NCBI GenBank assembly: GCA_027574665.1
Contig: CM050657.1
Coordinates: 12,846,404 to 12,910,403 of the forward strand
Direction of reading: 5' to 3'
Origin: Rhynochetos jubatus
Taxonomy: Eukaryota > Chordata > Aves > Eurypygiformes > Rhynochetidae
Length of the DNA stretch: 64,000 nt
In this document: piece by piece, positions 48,001-60,249 of the stretch
Position numbering within the stretch: the first letter of the stretch is position 1
Layout of the letters: the number at the start of each line of letters is the position of its first letter
Notes under the pieces: model-generated
Told to the model about the DNA's origin: nothing
Databases searched by the model: none
What the model saw: the letters and a program-made list of their open reading frames with translations, nothing else
Position numbers and translations under genes: made by a program

Positions 48001-51000
48001 ATGTGGGTGCAGTGTTTTGCTCCTCTTGGGAGGCCTTTGCAATGCCAGCTAGCCCTGGAGCTGTGGGCTTTCTGGTTCTCCGGACGCTAACCCTAAGCGT
48101 AACCCTAATTGTTAGGGTGCGCGGTTTCCGGCCCCGGCCCCTGTGGGTTCTGGCTAGGGAAGGTGGGGAGGCAGCAATGTGGGTGCAGTGTTTTGCTCCT
48201 CTTGGCAGGCCTTTGCAATGCCAGCTAGCCCTGGAGCTGTGGGCTTTCTGGTTCTCCGGACGCTAACCCTAAGCGTAACCCTAATATTTGACGTGCGCGG
48301 TTTCCAGCCCCGGCCCCTCTGGGTTCTGGCTAATAAATGTGGGGAGGCAGCAATGTGGGTGCAGTGTTTTGCTGCTCTTGGCAGGCCTTTGCAATGCCAG
48401 CTAGCCCTGGAGCTGTGGGCTTTCTGGTTCTCCGGACGCTAACCCTAAGCGTAACCCTAATTGTTAGGGTGCGCGGTTTCCGGCCCCGGCCCCTGTGGGT
48501 TCTGGCTATGGAAGGTGGGGAGGCAGCAATGTGGGTGCAGTGTTTTGCTCCTCTTGGCAGGCCTTTGCAATGCCAGCTAGCCCTGGAGCTCTGGGCTTTC
48601 TGGTTCTCCGGACGCTAACCCTAAGCGTAACCCTAATTGTTAGGGTGCGCGTTTTCCTTCCCCGGCCCCTGTGGGTTCTGGTTAGGGAAGGTGGGGAGGC
48701 AGCAATGTGGGTGCTGTGTTTTGCTCCTCTTGGCAGGCCTTTGCAATGCCAGCTAGCCCTGGAGCTGTGGGCTTTCTGGTTCTCCGGACGCTAACCCTAA
48801 GCGTAACCCTAATTGTTAGGGTGCGCGGTGTCCGGCCCCGGCCCCTGTGGGTTCTGGATAGGGAAGGTGGGGAGGCAGCAATGTGGGTGCAGTGTTTTGC
48901 TCCTCTTGGCAGGCCTTTGCAATGCCAGCTAGCCCTGGAGCTGTGGGCTTTCTGGTTCTCCGGACGCTAACCCTAAGCGTAACCCTAATTGTTAGGGTGC
49001 GCGGTTTCCGGCCCCGGCCCCTGTGGGTTCTGGCTAGGGAAGGTGGGGAGGCAGCAATGTGGGTGCAGTGTTTTGCTCCTCTTGGCAGGCCTTTACAATG
49101 CCAGCTAGCCCTGGAGCTGTGGGCTTTCTGGTTCTCCGGACGCTAACCCTAAGCGTAACCCTAATTGTTCGGGTGCGCGTTTTCCGGCCCCGGCCCCTGT
49201 GGGTTCTGGCTAGGGAAGGTGGGGAGGCAGCAATGTGGGTGCAGTGGTTTGCTCCTCTTGGCAGGCCTTTGCAATGCCAGCTAGCCCTGGAGCTGTGGGC
49301 TTTCTGGTTCTCCGGACGCTAACCCTAAGCGTAACCCTAATTGCTAGGGTGCGCGTTTTCCGGCCCTGGCCCCTCTGGGTTCTGGCTAGGGAAGGTGGGG
49401 AGGCAGCAATGTGGGTGCAGTGTTTTGCTCCTCTTGGCAGGCCTTTGCAATGCCAGCTAGCCCTGGAGCTGTGGGCTTTCTGGTTCTCCGGACGCTAACC
49501 CTAAGCGTAACCCTAATATTTGACGTGCGCGGTTTCCGGCCCCGGCCCCTCTGGGTTCTGGCTAATAAAGGTGGGGAGGCAGCAATGTGGGTGCAGTGTT
49601 TTGCTCCTCTTGGCAGGCCTTTGCAATGCCAGCTAGCCCTGGAGCTGTGGGCTTTCTGGTTCTCCGGACGCTAACCCTAAGCGTAACCCTAATTGTTAGG
49701 GTGCGCGTTTTCCGGCCACGTCCCCTGTGGGTTCTGGCTAGGGAAGGTGGGGAGGCAGCAATGTGGGTGCAGTGTTTTGCTGCTCTTGGCAGGCCTTTGC
49801 AATGCCAGCTAGCCCTGGAGCTGTGGGCTTTCTGGTTCTCCGGACGCTAACCCTAAGCGTAACCCTAATTGTTAGGGTGCGCGTTTTCCGGCCACGTCCC
49901 CTGTGGGTTCTGGCTAGGGCAGGTGGGGAGGCAGCAATGTGGGTGCAGTGTTTTGCTCCTCTTGGCAGGCCTTTGCAATGCCAGCTAGCCCTGGAGCTGT
50001 GGGCTTTCTGGTTCTCCGGACGCTAACCCTAAGCGTAACCCTAATATTTGACGTGCGCGGTTTCCGGCCCCGGCCCCTCTGGGTTCTGGCTAGGAAAGGT
50101 GGGGAGGCAGCAATGTGGGTGCAGTGTTTTGCTCCTCTTGGCAGGCCTTTGCAATGCCAGCTAGCCCTGGAGCTGTGGGCTTTCTGGTTCTCCGGACGCT
50201 AACCCTAAGCGTAACCCTAATTGTTAGGGTGCGCGGTTTCCGGCCCCGGCCCCTGTGGGTTCTGGCTAGGGAAGGTGGGGAGGCAGCAATGTGGGTGCAG
50301 TGTTTTGCTCCTCTTGGGAGGCCTTTGCAATGCCAGCTAGCCCTGGAGCTGTGGGCTTTCTGGTTCTCCGGACGCTAACCCTAAGCGTAACCCTAATATT
50401 TGACGTGCGCGGTTTCCGGCCCCGGCCCCTCTGGGTTCTGGCTAGGAAAGGTGGGGAGGCAGCAATGTGGGTGCAGTGTTTTGCTCCTCTTGGCAGGCCT
50501 TTGCAATGCCAGCTAGCCCTGGAGCTGTGGGCTTTCTGGTTCTCCGGACGCTAACCCTAAGCGTAACCCTAATATTTGACGTGCGCGGTTTCCAGCCCCG
50601 GCCCCTCTGGGTTCTGGCTAATAAATGTGGGGAGGCAGCAATGTGGGTGCAGTGTTTTGCTCCTCTTGGCAGGCCTTTGCAATGCCAGCTAGCCCTGGAG
50701 CTGTGGGCTTTCTGGTTCTCCGGACGCTAACCCTAAGCGTAACCCTAATATTTGACGTGCGCGGTTTCCGGCCCCGGCCCCTCTGGGTTCTGGCTAGGAA
50801 AGGTGGGGAGGCAGCAATGTGGGTGCAGTGTTTTGCTCCTCTTGGCAGGCCTTTGCAATGCCAGCTAGCCCTGGAGCTGTGGGCTTTCTGGTTCTCCGGA
50901 CGCTAACCCTAAGCGTAACCCTAATATTTGACGTGCGCGGTTTCCGGCCCCGGCCCCTGTGGGTTCTGGCTATGGAAGGTGGGGAGGCAGCAATGTGGGT

Positions 51001-51099
51001 GCAGTGTTTTGCTCCTCTTGGCAGGCCTTTGCAATGCCAGCTAGCCCTGGAGCTGTGGGCTTTCTGGTTCTCCGGACGCTAACCCTAAGCGTAACCCTA

Positions 51100-54000
51100 A
51101 TTGTTAGGGTGCGCGGTGTCCGGCCCCGGCCCCTGTGGGTTCTGGATAGGGAAGGTGGGGAGGCAGCAATGTGGGTGCAGTGTTTTGCTCCTCTTGGCAG
51201 GCCTTTGCAATGCCAGCTAGCCCTGGAGCTGTGGGCTTTCTGGTTCTCCGGACGCTAACCCTAACCCTAACCCTAATATTTGACGTGCGCGGTTTCCGGC
51301 CCCGGCCCCTGTGGGTTCTGGCTAATAAAGCTGGGGAGGCAGCAATGTGGGTGCAGTGTTTTGCTCCTCTTGGCAGGCCTTTGCAATGCCAGCTAGCCCT
51401 GGAGCTGTGGGCTTTCTGGTTCTCCGGACGCTAACCCTAAGCGTAACCCTAATATTTGACGTGCGCGGTTTCCGGCCCCGGCCCCTCTGGGTTCTGGCTA
51501 GGAAAGGTGGGGAGGCAGCAATGTGGGTGCAGTGTTTTGCTCCTCTTGGCAGGCCTTTGCAATGCCAGCTAGCCCTGGAGCTGTGGGCTTTCTGGTTCTC
51601 CGGACGCTAACCCTAAGCGTAACCCTAATACTTGACGTGCGCGGTTTCCAGCCCCGGCCCCTCTGGGTTCTGGCTAATAAATGTGGGGAGGCAGCAATGT
51701 GGGTGCAGTGTTTTGCTCCTCTTGGCAGGCCTTTGCAATGCCAGCTAGCCCTGGAGCTGTGGGCTTTCTGGTTCTCCGGACGCTAACCCTAAGCGTAACC
51801 CTAATATTTGACGTGCGCGGTTTCCGGCCCCGGCCCCTCTGGGTTCTGGCTAGGAAAGGTGGGGAGGCAGCAATGTGGGTGCAGTGTTTTGCTCCTCTTG
51901 GCAGGCCTTTGCAATGCCAGCTAGCCCTGGAGCTGTGGGCTTTCTGGTTCTCCGGACGCTAACCCTAAGCGTAACCCTAATTGCTAGGGTGCGCGTTTTC
52001 CGGCCCCGGCCCCTCTTGGTTCTGGCTAGGGAAGGTGGGGAGGCACCAATGTGGGTGCAGTGTTTTGCTCCTCTTGGCAGGCCTTTGCAATGCCAGCTAG
52101 CCCTGGAGCTGTGGGCTTTCTGGTTCTCCGGACGCTAACCCTAAGCGTAACCCTAATATTTGACGTGCGCGGTTTCCAGCCCCGGCCCCTCTGGGTTCTG
52201 GCTAATAAATGTGGGGAGGCAGCAATGTGGGTGCAGTGTTTTGCTCCTCTTGGCAGGCCTTTGCAATGCCAGCTAGCCCTGGAGCTGTGGGCTTTCTGGT
52301 TCTCCGGACGCTAACCCTAAGCGTAACCCTAATATTTGACGTGCGCGGTTTCCGGCCCCGGCCCCTGTGGGTTCTGGCTATGGAAGGTGGGGAGGCAGCA
52401 ATGTGGGTGCAGTGTTTTGCTCCTCTTGGCAGGCCTTTGCAATGCCAGCTAGCCCTGGAGCTGTGGGCTTTCTGGTTCTCCGGACGCTAACCCTAAGTGT
52501 AACCCTAATTGTTAGGGTGCGCGTTTTCCTTCCCCGGCCCCTGTGGGTTCTGGTTAGGGAAGGTGGGGAGGCAGCAATGTGGGTGCTGTGTTTTGCTCCT
52601 CTTGGCAGGCCTTTGCAATGCCAGCTAGCCCTGGAGCTGTGGGCTTTCTGGTTCTCCGGACGCTAACCCTAAGCGTAACCCTAATTGTTAGGGTGCGCGG
52701 TGTCCGGCCCCGGCCCCTGTGGGTTCTGGATAGGGAAGGTGGGGAGGCAGCAATGTGGGTGCAGTGTTTTGCTCCTCTTGGCAGGCCTTTGCAATGCCAG
52801 CTAGCCCTGGAGCTGTGGGCTTTCTGGTTCTCCGGACGCTAACCCTAAGCGTAACCCTAATATTTGACGTGCGCGGTTTCCGGCCCCGGCCCCTGTGGGT
52901 TCTGGCTAGGAAAGGTGGGGAGGCAGCAATGTGGGTGCAGTGTTTTGCTCCTCTTGGCAGGCCTTTGCAATGCCAGCTAGCCCTGGAGCTCTGGGCTTTC
53001 TGGTTCTCCGGACGCTAACCCTAAGCGTAACCCTAATTGTTCGGGTGCGCGTTTTCCGGCCCCGGCCCCTGTGGGTTCTGGCTAGGGAAGGTGGGGAGGC
53101 AGCAATGTGGGTGCAGTGTTTTGCTCCTCTTGGCAGGCCTTTGCAATGCCAGCTAGCCCTGGAGCTGTGGGCTTTCTGGTTCTCCGGACGCTAACCCTAA
53201 GCGTAACCCTAATATTTGACGTGCGCGGTTTCCGGCCCGGGCCCCTCTGGGTTCTGGCTAATAAAGGTGGGGAGGCAGCAATGTGGGTGCAGTGTTTTGC
53301 TCCTCTTGGCAGGCCTTTGCAATGCCAGCTAGCCCTGGAGCTGTGGGCTTTCTGGTTCTCCGGACGCTAACCCTAAGCGTAACCCTAATTGTTAGGGTGC
53401 GCGTTTTCAGGCCAAGTCCCCTGTGGGTTCTGGCTAGGGAAGGTGGGGAGGCAGCAATGTGGGTGCAGTGTTTTGCTCCTCTTGGCAGGCCTTTGCAATG
53501 CCAGCTAGCCCTGGAGCTCTGGGCTTTCTGGTTCTCCGGACGCTAACCCTAAGCGTAACCCTAATTGTTAGGGTGCGCGTTTTCCGGCCCCGGCCCCTGT
53601 GGGTTCTGGTTAGGGAAGGTGGGGAGGCAGCAATGTGGGTGCTGTGTTTTGCTCCTCTTGGCAGGCCTTTGCAATGCCAGCTAGCCCTGGAGCTGTGGGC
53701 TTTCTGGTTCTCCGGACGCTAACCCTAAGCGTAACCCTAATTGTTAGGGTGCGCGGTGTCTGGCCCCGGCCCCTGTGGGTTCTGGCTAGGGAAGGTGGGG
53801 AGGCAGCAATGTGGGTGCAGTGTTTTGCTCCTCTTGGCAGGCCTTTGCAATGCCAGCTAGCCCTGGAGCTGTGGGCTTTCTGGTTCTCCGGACGCTAACC
53901 CTAAGCGTAACCCTAATATTTGACGTGCGCGGTTTCCGGCCCCGGCCCCTCTGGGTTCTGGCTAGGAAAGGTGGGGAGGCAGCAATGTGGGTGCAGTGTT

Positions 54001-55746
54001 TTGCTCCTCTTGGCAGGCCTTTGCAATGCCAGCTAGCCCTGGAGCTGTGGGCTTTCTGGTTCTCCGGACGCTAACCCTAAGCGTAACCCTAATATTTGAC
54101 GTGCGCGGTTTCCGGCCCCGGCCCCTGTGGGTTCTGGCTATGGAAGGTGGGGAGGCAGCAATGTGGGTGCAGTGTTTTGCTCCTCTTGGCAGGCCTTTGC
54201 AATGCCAGCTAGCCCTGGAGCTGTGGGCTTTCTGGTTCTCCGGACGCTAACCCTAAGTGTAACCCTAATTGTTCGGGTGCGCGTTTTCCTTCCCCGGCCC
54301 CTGTGGGTTCTGGTTAGGGAAGGTGGGGAGGCAGCAATGTGGGTGCTGTGTTTTGCTCCTCTTGGCAGGCCTTTGCAATGCCAGCTAGCCCTGGAGCTGT
54401 GGGCTTTCTGGTTCTCCGGACGCTAACCCTAAGCGTAACCCTAATATTTGACGTGCGCGGTGTCCGGCCCCGGCCCCTGTGGGTTCTGGATAGGGAAGGT
54501 GGGGAGGCAGCAATGTGGGTGCAGTGTTTTGCTCCTCTTGGCAGGCCTTTGCAATGCCAGCTAGCCCTGGAGCTGTGGGCTTTCTGGTTCTCCGGACGCT
54601 AACCCTAACCCTAACCCTAATATTTGACGTGCGCGGTTTCCGGCCCCGGCCCCTCTGGGTTCTGGCTAATAAAGCTGGGGAGGCAGCAATGTGGGTGCAG
54701 TGTTTTGCTCCTCTTGGCAGGCCTTTGCAATGCCAGCTAGCCCTGGAGCTGTGGGCTTTCTGGTTCTCCGGACGCTAACCCTAAGCGTAACCCTAATATT
54801 TGACGTGCGCGGTTTCCGGCCCCGGCCCCTCTGGGTTCTGGCTAGGAAAGGTGGGGAGGCAGCAATGTGGGTGCAGTGTTTTGCTCCTCTTGGCAGGCCT
54901 TTGCAATGCCAGCTAGCCCTGGAGCTGTGGGCTTTCTGGTTCTCCGGACGCTAACCCTAAGCGTAACCCTAATATTTGACGTGCGCGGTTTCCAGCCCCG
55001 GCCCCTCTGGGTTCTGGCTAATAAATGTGGGGAGGCAGCAATGTGGGTGCAGTGTTTTGCTCCTCTTGGCAGGCCTTTGCAATGCCAGCTAGCCCTGGAG
55101 CTGTGGGCTTTCTGGTTCTCCGGACGCTAACCCTAAGCGTAACCCTAATATTTGACGTGCGCGGTTTCCGGCCCCGGCCCCTCTGGGTTCTGGCTAGGAA
55201 AGGTGGGGAGGCAGCAATGTGGGTGCAGTGTTTTGCTCCTCTTGGCAGGCCTTTGCAATGCCAGCTAGCCCTGGAGCTGTGGGCTTTCTGGTTCTCCGGA
55301 CGCTAACCCTAAGCGTAACCCTAATTGCTAGGGTGCGCGTTTTCCGGCCCTGGCCCCTCTTGGTTCTGGCTAGGGAAGGTGGGGAGGCACCAATGTGGGT
55401 GCAGTGTTTTGCTCCTCTTGGCAGGCCTTTGCAATGCCAGCTAGCCCTGGAGCTGTGGGCTTTCTGGTTCTCCGGACGCTAACCCTAAGCGTAACCCTAA
55501 TATTTGACGTGCGCGGTTTCCAGCCCCGGCCCCTCTGGGTTCTGGCTAATAAATGTGGGGAGGCAGCAATGTGGGTGCAGTGTTTTGCTCCTCTTGGCAG
55601 GCCTTTGCAATGCCAGCTAGCCCTGGAGCTGTGGGCTTTCTGGTTCTCCGGACGCTAACCCTAAGCGTAACCCTAATATTTGACGTGCGCGGTTTCCGGC
55701 CCCGGCCCCTGTGGGTTCTGGCTATGGAAGGTGGGGAGGCAGCAAT
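51100..55746 (+). repeat. Duplicated ~7-monomer segment, 19 monomers apart
   Basis: About 51,100-52,402 recurs at about 54,450-55,746 (offset 3,344 bp). The order is a (CCCTAA)3 monomer, a GGAAAGG class B monomer, AATAAATGTG, GGAAAGG class B, then a GCTAGGGTGCG monomer with CTCTTGGTTCTGG and AGGCACCAATG (52,009-52,050 and 55,353-55,394), AATAAATGTG and GGCTATGGAAGG. Small differences include TAATACTTGACG at 51,626 in copy 1. Confidence 0.85.
52227..54514 (+). repeat. Duplicated 3-monomer segment, 10 monomers apart
   Basis: 52,227-52,754 recurs at 53,987-54,514 (offset 1,760 bp). Both have GGCTATGGAAGG, then AAGTGTAACCC with TTTTCCTTCCCCGG and GTGCTGTGTTTT, then GGTGTCCGG with GGATAGGG. Copy 2 has TTCGGG in the middle monomer and a class B block in the last one where copy 1 has class A. 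Confidence 0.82.
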
Positions 55747-56626
55747 GTGGGTGCAGTGTTTTGCTCCTCTTGGCAGGCCTTTGCAATGCCAGCTAGCCCT
55801 GGAGCTGTGGGCTTTCTGGTTCTCCGGACGCTAACCCTAAGCGTAACCCTAATTGTTAGGGTGCGCGTTTTCCGGCCCCGGCCCCTGTGGGTTCTGGCTA
55901 GGGAAGGTGGGGAGGCAGCAATGTGGGTGCAGTGTTTTGCTCCTCTTGGCAGGCCTTTGCAATGCCAGCTAGCCCTGGAGCTGTGGGCTTTCTGGTTCTC
56001 CGGACGCTAACCCTAAGCGTAACCCTAATATTTGACGTGCGCGGTTTCCAGCCCCGGCCCCTCTGGGTTCTGGCTAATAAATGTGGGGAGGCAGCAATGT
56101 GGGTGCAGTGTTTTGCTCCTCTTGGCAGGCCTTTGCAATGCCAGCTAGCCCTGGAGCTGTGGGCTTTCTGGTTCTCCGGACGCTAACCCTAAGCGTAACC
56201 CTAATATTTGACGTGCGCGGTTTCCGGCCCCGGCCCCTCTGGGTTCTGGCTAGGAAAGGTGGGGAGGCAGCAATGTGGGTGCAGTGTTTTGCTCCTCTTG
56301 GCAGGCCTTTGCAATGCCAGCTAGCCCTGGAGCTGTGGGCTTTCTGGTTCTCCGGACGCTAACCCTAAGCGTAACCCTAATATTTGACGTGCGCGGTTTC
56401 CGGCCCCGGCCCCTCTGGGTTCTGGCTAATAAATGTGGGGAGGCAGCAATGTGGGTGCAGTGTTTTGCTCCTCTTGGCAGGCCTTTGCAATGCCAGCTAG
56501 CCCTGGAGCTCTGGGCTTTCTGGTTCTCCGGACGCTAACCCTAAGCGTAACCCTAATTGTTCGGGTGCGCGTTTTCCGGCCCCGGCCCCTGTGGGTTCTG
56601 GCTAGGGAAGGTGGGGAGGCAGCAAT

Positions 56627-58562
56627 GTGGGTGCAGTGTTTTGCTCCTCTTGGCAGGCCTTTGCAATGCCAGCTAGCCCTGGAGCTGTGGGCTTTCTGGT
56701 TCTCCGGACGCTAACCCTAAGCGTAACCCTAATATTTGACGTGCGCGGTTTCCGGCCCCGGCCCCTGTGGGTTCTGGCTAATAAAGCTGGGGAGGCAGCA
56801 ATGTGGGTGCAGTGTTTTGCTCCTCTTGGCAGGCCTTTGCAATGCCAGCTAGCCCTGGAGCTGTGGGCTTTCTGGTTCTCCGGACGCTAACCCTAAGCGT
56901 AACCCTAATATTTGACGTGCGCGGTTTCGGGCCGCGGCCCCTCTGGATTCTGGCTAATAAAGGTGGGGATGCAGCAATGTGGGTGCAGTGTTTTGCTCCT
57001 CTTGGCAGGCCTTTGCAATGCCAGCTAGCCCTGGAGCTGTGGGCTTTCTGGTTCTCCGGACGCTAACCCTAAGCGTAACCCTAATATTTGACGTGCGCGG
57101 TTTCCGGCCCCGGCCCCTCTGGGTTCTGGCTAATAAAGCTGGGGAGGCAGCAATGTGGGTGCAGTGTTTTGCTCCTCTTGGCAGGCCTTTGCAATGCCAG
57201 CTAGCCCTGGAGCTGTGGGCTTTCTGGTTCTCCGGACGCTAACCCTAAGCGTAACCCTAATTGTTAGGGTGCGCGTTTTCCGGCCCCGGCCCCTGTGGGT
57301 TCTGGTTAGGGAAGGTGGGGAGGCAGCAATGTGGGTGCTGTGTTTTGCTCCTCTTGGCAGGCCTTTGCAATGCCAGCTAGCCCTGGAGCTGTGGGCTTTC
57401 TGGTTCTCCGGACGCTAACCCTAAGCGTAACCCTAATATTTGACGTGCGCGGTTTCCGGCCCCGGCCCCTCTGGGTTCTGGCTAATAAATGTGGGGAGGC
57501 AGCAATGTGGGTGCTGTGTTTTGCTCCTCTTGGCAGGCCTTTGCAATGCCAGCTAGCCCTGGAGCTGTGGGCTTTCTGGTTCTCCGGACGCTAACCCTAA
57601 GCGTAACCCTAATTGTTAGGGTGCGCGGTGTCCGGCCCCGGCCCCTGTGGGTTCTGGATAGGGAAGGTGGGGAGGCAGCAATGTGGGTGCAGTGTTTTGC
57701 TCCTCTTGGCAGGCCTTTGCAATGCCAGCTAGCCCTGGAGCTGTGGGCTTTCTGGTTCTCCGGACGCTAACCCTAAGCGTAACCCTAATTGTTAGGGTGC
57801 GCGGTTTCCGGCCCTGGCCCCTCTGGGTTCTGGCTAGGGAAGGTGGGGAGGCAGCAATGTGGGTGCAGTGTTTTGCTCCTCTTGGCAGGCCTTTGCAATG
57901 CCAGCTAGCCCTGGAGCTGTGGGCTTTCTGGTTCTCCGGACGCTAACCCTAACCCTAACCCTAATATTTGACGTGCGCGGTTTCCGGCCCCGGCCCCTCT
58001 GGGTTCTGGCTAATAAAGCTGGGGAGGCAGCAATGTGGGTGCAGTGTTTTGCTCCTCTTGGCAGGCCTTTGCAATGCCAGCTAGCCCTGGAGCTGTGGGC
58101 TTTCTGGTTCTCCGGACGCTAACCCTAAGCGTAACCCTAATATTTGACGTGCGCGGTTTCGGGCCGCGGCCCCTCTGGATTCTGGCTAATAAAGGTGGGG
58201 ATGCAGCAATGTGGGTGCAGTGTTTTGCTCCTCTTGGCAGGCCTTTGCAATGCCAGCTAGCCCTGGAGCTGTGGGCTTTCTGGTTCTCCGGACGCTAACC
58301 CTAAGCGTAACCCTAATATTTGACGTGCGCGGTTTCCGGCCCCGGCCCCTCTGGGTTCTGGCTAATAAAGCTGGGGAGGCAGCAATGTGGGTGCAGTGTT
58401 TTGCTCCTCTTGGCAGGCCTTTGCAATGCCAGCTAGCCCTGGAGCTGTGGGCTTTCTGGTTCTCCGGACGCTAACCCTAAGCGTAACCCTAATTGTTAGG
58501 GTGCGCGTTTTCCGGCCCCGGCCCCTGTGGGTTCTGGTTAGGGAAGGTGGGGAGGCAGCAAT
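56627..58562 (+). repeat. Duplicated 4-monomer segment, 7 monomers apart
   Basis: 56,627-57,330 recurs at 57,859-58,562 (offset 1,232 bp). The private mark is GTTTCGGGCCGCGGCCCC (about 56,926 and 58,158), which creates a SacII-type CCGCGG, linked to CTGGATTCTGG and GGGGATGCAGC. The first monomer differs: copy 2 has a perfect (CCCTAA)3, copy 1 has the AAGCGT spacer. Confidence 0.86.
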
Positions 58563-58738
58563 GTGGGTGCTGTGTTTTGCTCCTCTTGGCAGGCCTTTGC
58601 AATGCCAGCTAGCCCTGGAGCTGTGGGCTTTCTGGTTCTCCGGACGCTAACCCTAAGCGTAACCCTAATTGTTAGGGTGCGCGTTTTGGGGCCCCGGCCC
58701 CTCTGTGTTCTGGCTAGGGAAGGTGGGGAGGCAGCAAT
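58563..58738 (+). repeat. Monomer with GTTTTGGGGCCCC variant
   Basis: At about 58,678-58,700 the CpG-rich stretch reads GCGCGTTTTGGGGCCCCGG, replacing TTCCGG with TTGGGG and creating a GGGGCCCC palindrome. The class A hairpin is intact. No second copy was noticed. Confidence 0.78.
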
Positions 58739-60249
58739 GTGGGTGCAGTGTTTTGCTCCTCTTGGCAGGCCTTTGCAATGCCAGCTAGCCCTGGAGCTGT
58801 GGGCTTTCTGGTTCTCCGGACGCTAACCCTAAGCGTAAACCTAATTGTTAGGGTGCGCGTTTTCCGGCCCCGGCCCCTCTGGGTTCTGGCTAGGGAAGGT
58901 GGGGAGGCAGCAATGTGGGTGCAGTGTTTTGCTCCTCTTGGCAGGCCTTTGCAATGCCAGCTAGCCCTGGAGCTGTGGGCTTTCTGGTTCTCCGGACGCT
59001 AACCCTAAGCGTAACCCTAATTGTTAGGGTGCGCGTTTTCCTTCCCCGGCCCCTGAGGGTTCTGGTTAGGGAAGGTGGGGAGGCAGCAATGTGGGTGCTG
59101 TGTTTTGCTCCTCTTGGCAGGCCTTTGCAATGCCAGCTAGCCCTGGAGCTGTGGGCTTTCTGGTTCTCCGGACGCTAACCCTAAGCGTAACCCTAATTGT
59201 TAGGGTGCGCGGTGTCCGGCCCCGGCCCCTGTGGGTTCTGGATAGGGAAGGTGGGGAGGCAGCAATGTGGGTGCAGTGTTTTGCTCCTCTTGGCAGGCCT
59301 TTGCAATGCCAGCTAGCCCTGGAGCTGTGGGCTTTCTGGTTCTCCGGACGCTAACCCTAACCCTAACCCTAATATTTGACGTGCGCGGTTTCCGGCCCCG
59401 GCCCCTCTGGGTTCTGGCTAATAAAGCTGGGGAGGCAGCAATGTGGGTGCAGTGTTTTGCTCCTCTTGGCAGGCCTTTGCAATGCCAGCTAGCCCTGGAG
59501 CTGTGGGCTTTCTGGTTCTCCGGACGCTAACCCTAAGCGTAACCCTAATATTTGACGTGCGCGGTTTCCGGCCCCGGCCCCTGTGGGTTCTGGCTAGGGA
59601 AGGTGGGGAGGCAGCAATGTGGGTGCAGTGTTTTGCTCCTCTTGGCAGGCCTTTGCAATGCCAGCTAGCCCTGGAGCTCTGGGCTTTCTGGTTCTCCGGA
59701 CGCTAACCCTAAGCGTAACCCTAATTGTTCGGGTGCGCGTTTTCCGGCCCCGGCCCCTGTTTGTTCTGGCTAGGGAAGGTGGGGAGGCAGCAATGTGGGT
59801 GCAGTGTTTTGCTCCTCTTGGCAGGCCTTTGCAATGCCAGCTAGCCCTGGAGCTGTGGGCTTTCTGGTTCTCCGGACGCTAACCCTAAGCGTAACCCTAA
59901 TATTTGACGTGCGCGGTTTCCGGCCCCGGCCCCTCTGGGTTCTGGCTAATAAAGCTGGGGAGGCAGCAATGTGGGTGCAGTGTTTTGCTCCTCTTGGCAG
60001 GCCTTTGCAATGCCAGCTAGCCCTGGAGCTGTGGGCTTTCTGGTTCTCCGGACGCTAACCCTAAGCGTAACCCTAATATTTGACGTGCGCGGTTTCCGGC
60101 CCCGGCCCCTCTGGATTCTGGCTAATAAAGGTGGGGATGCAGCAATGTGGGTGCAGTGTTTTGCTCCTCTTGGCAGGCCTTTGCAATGCCAGCTAGCCCT
60201 GGAGCTGTGGGCTTTCTGGTTCTCCGGACGCTAACCCTAAGCGTAACCC

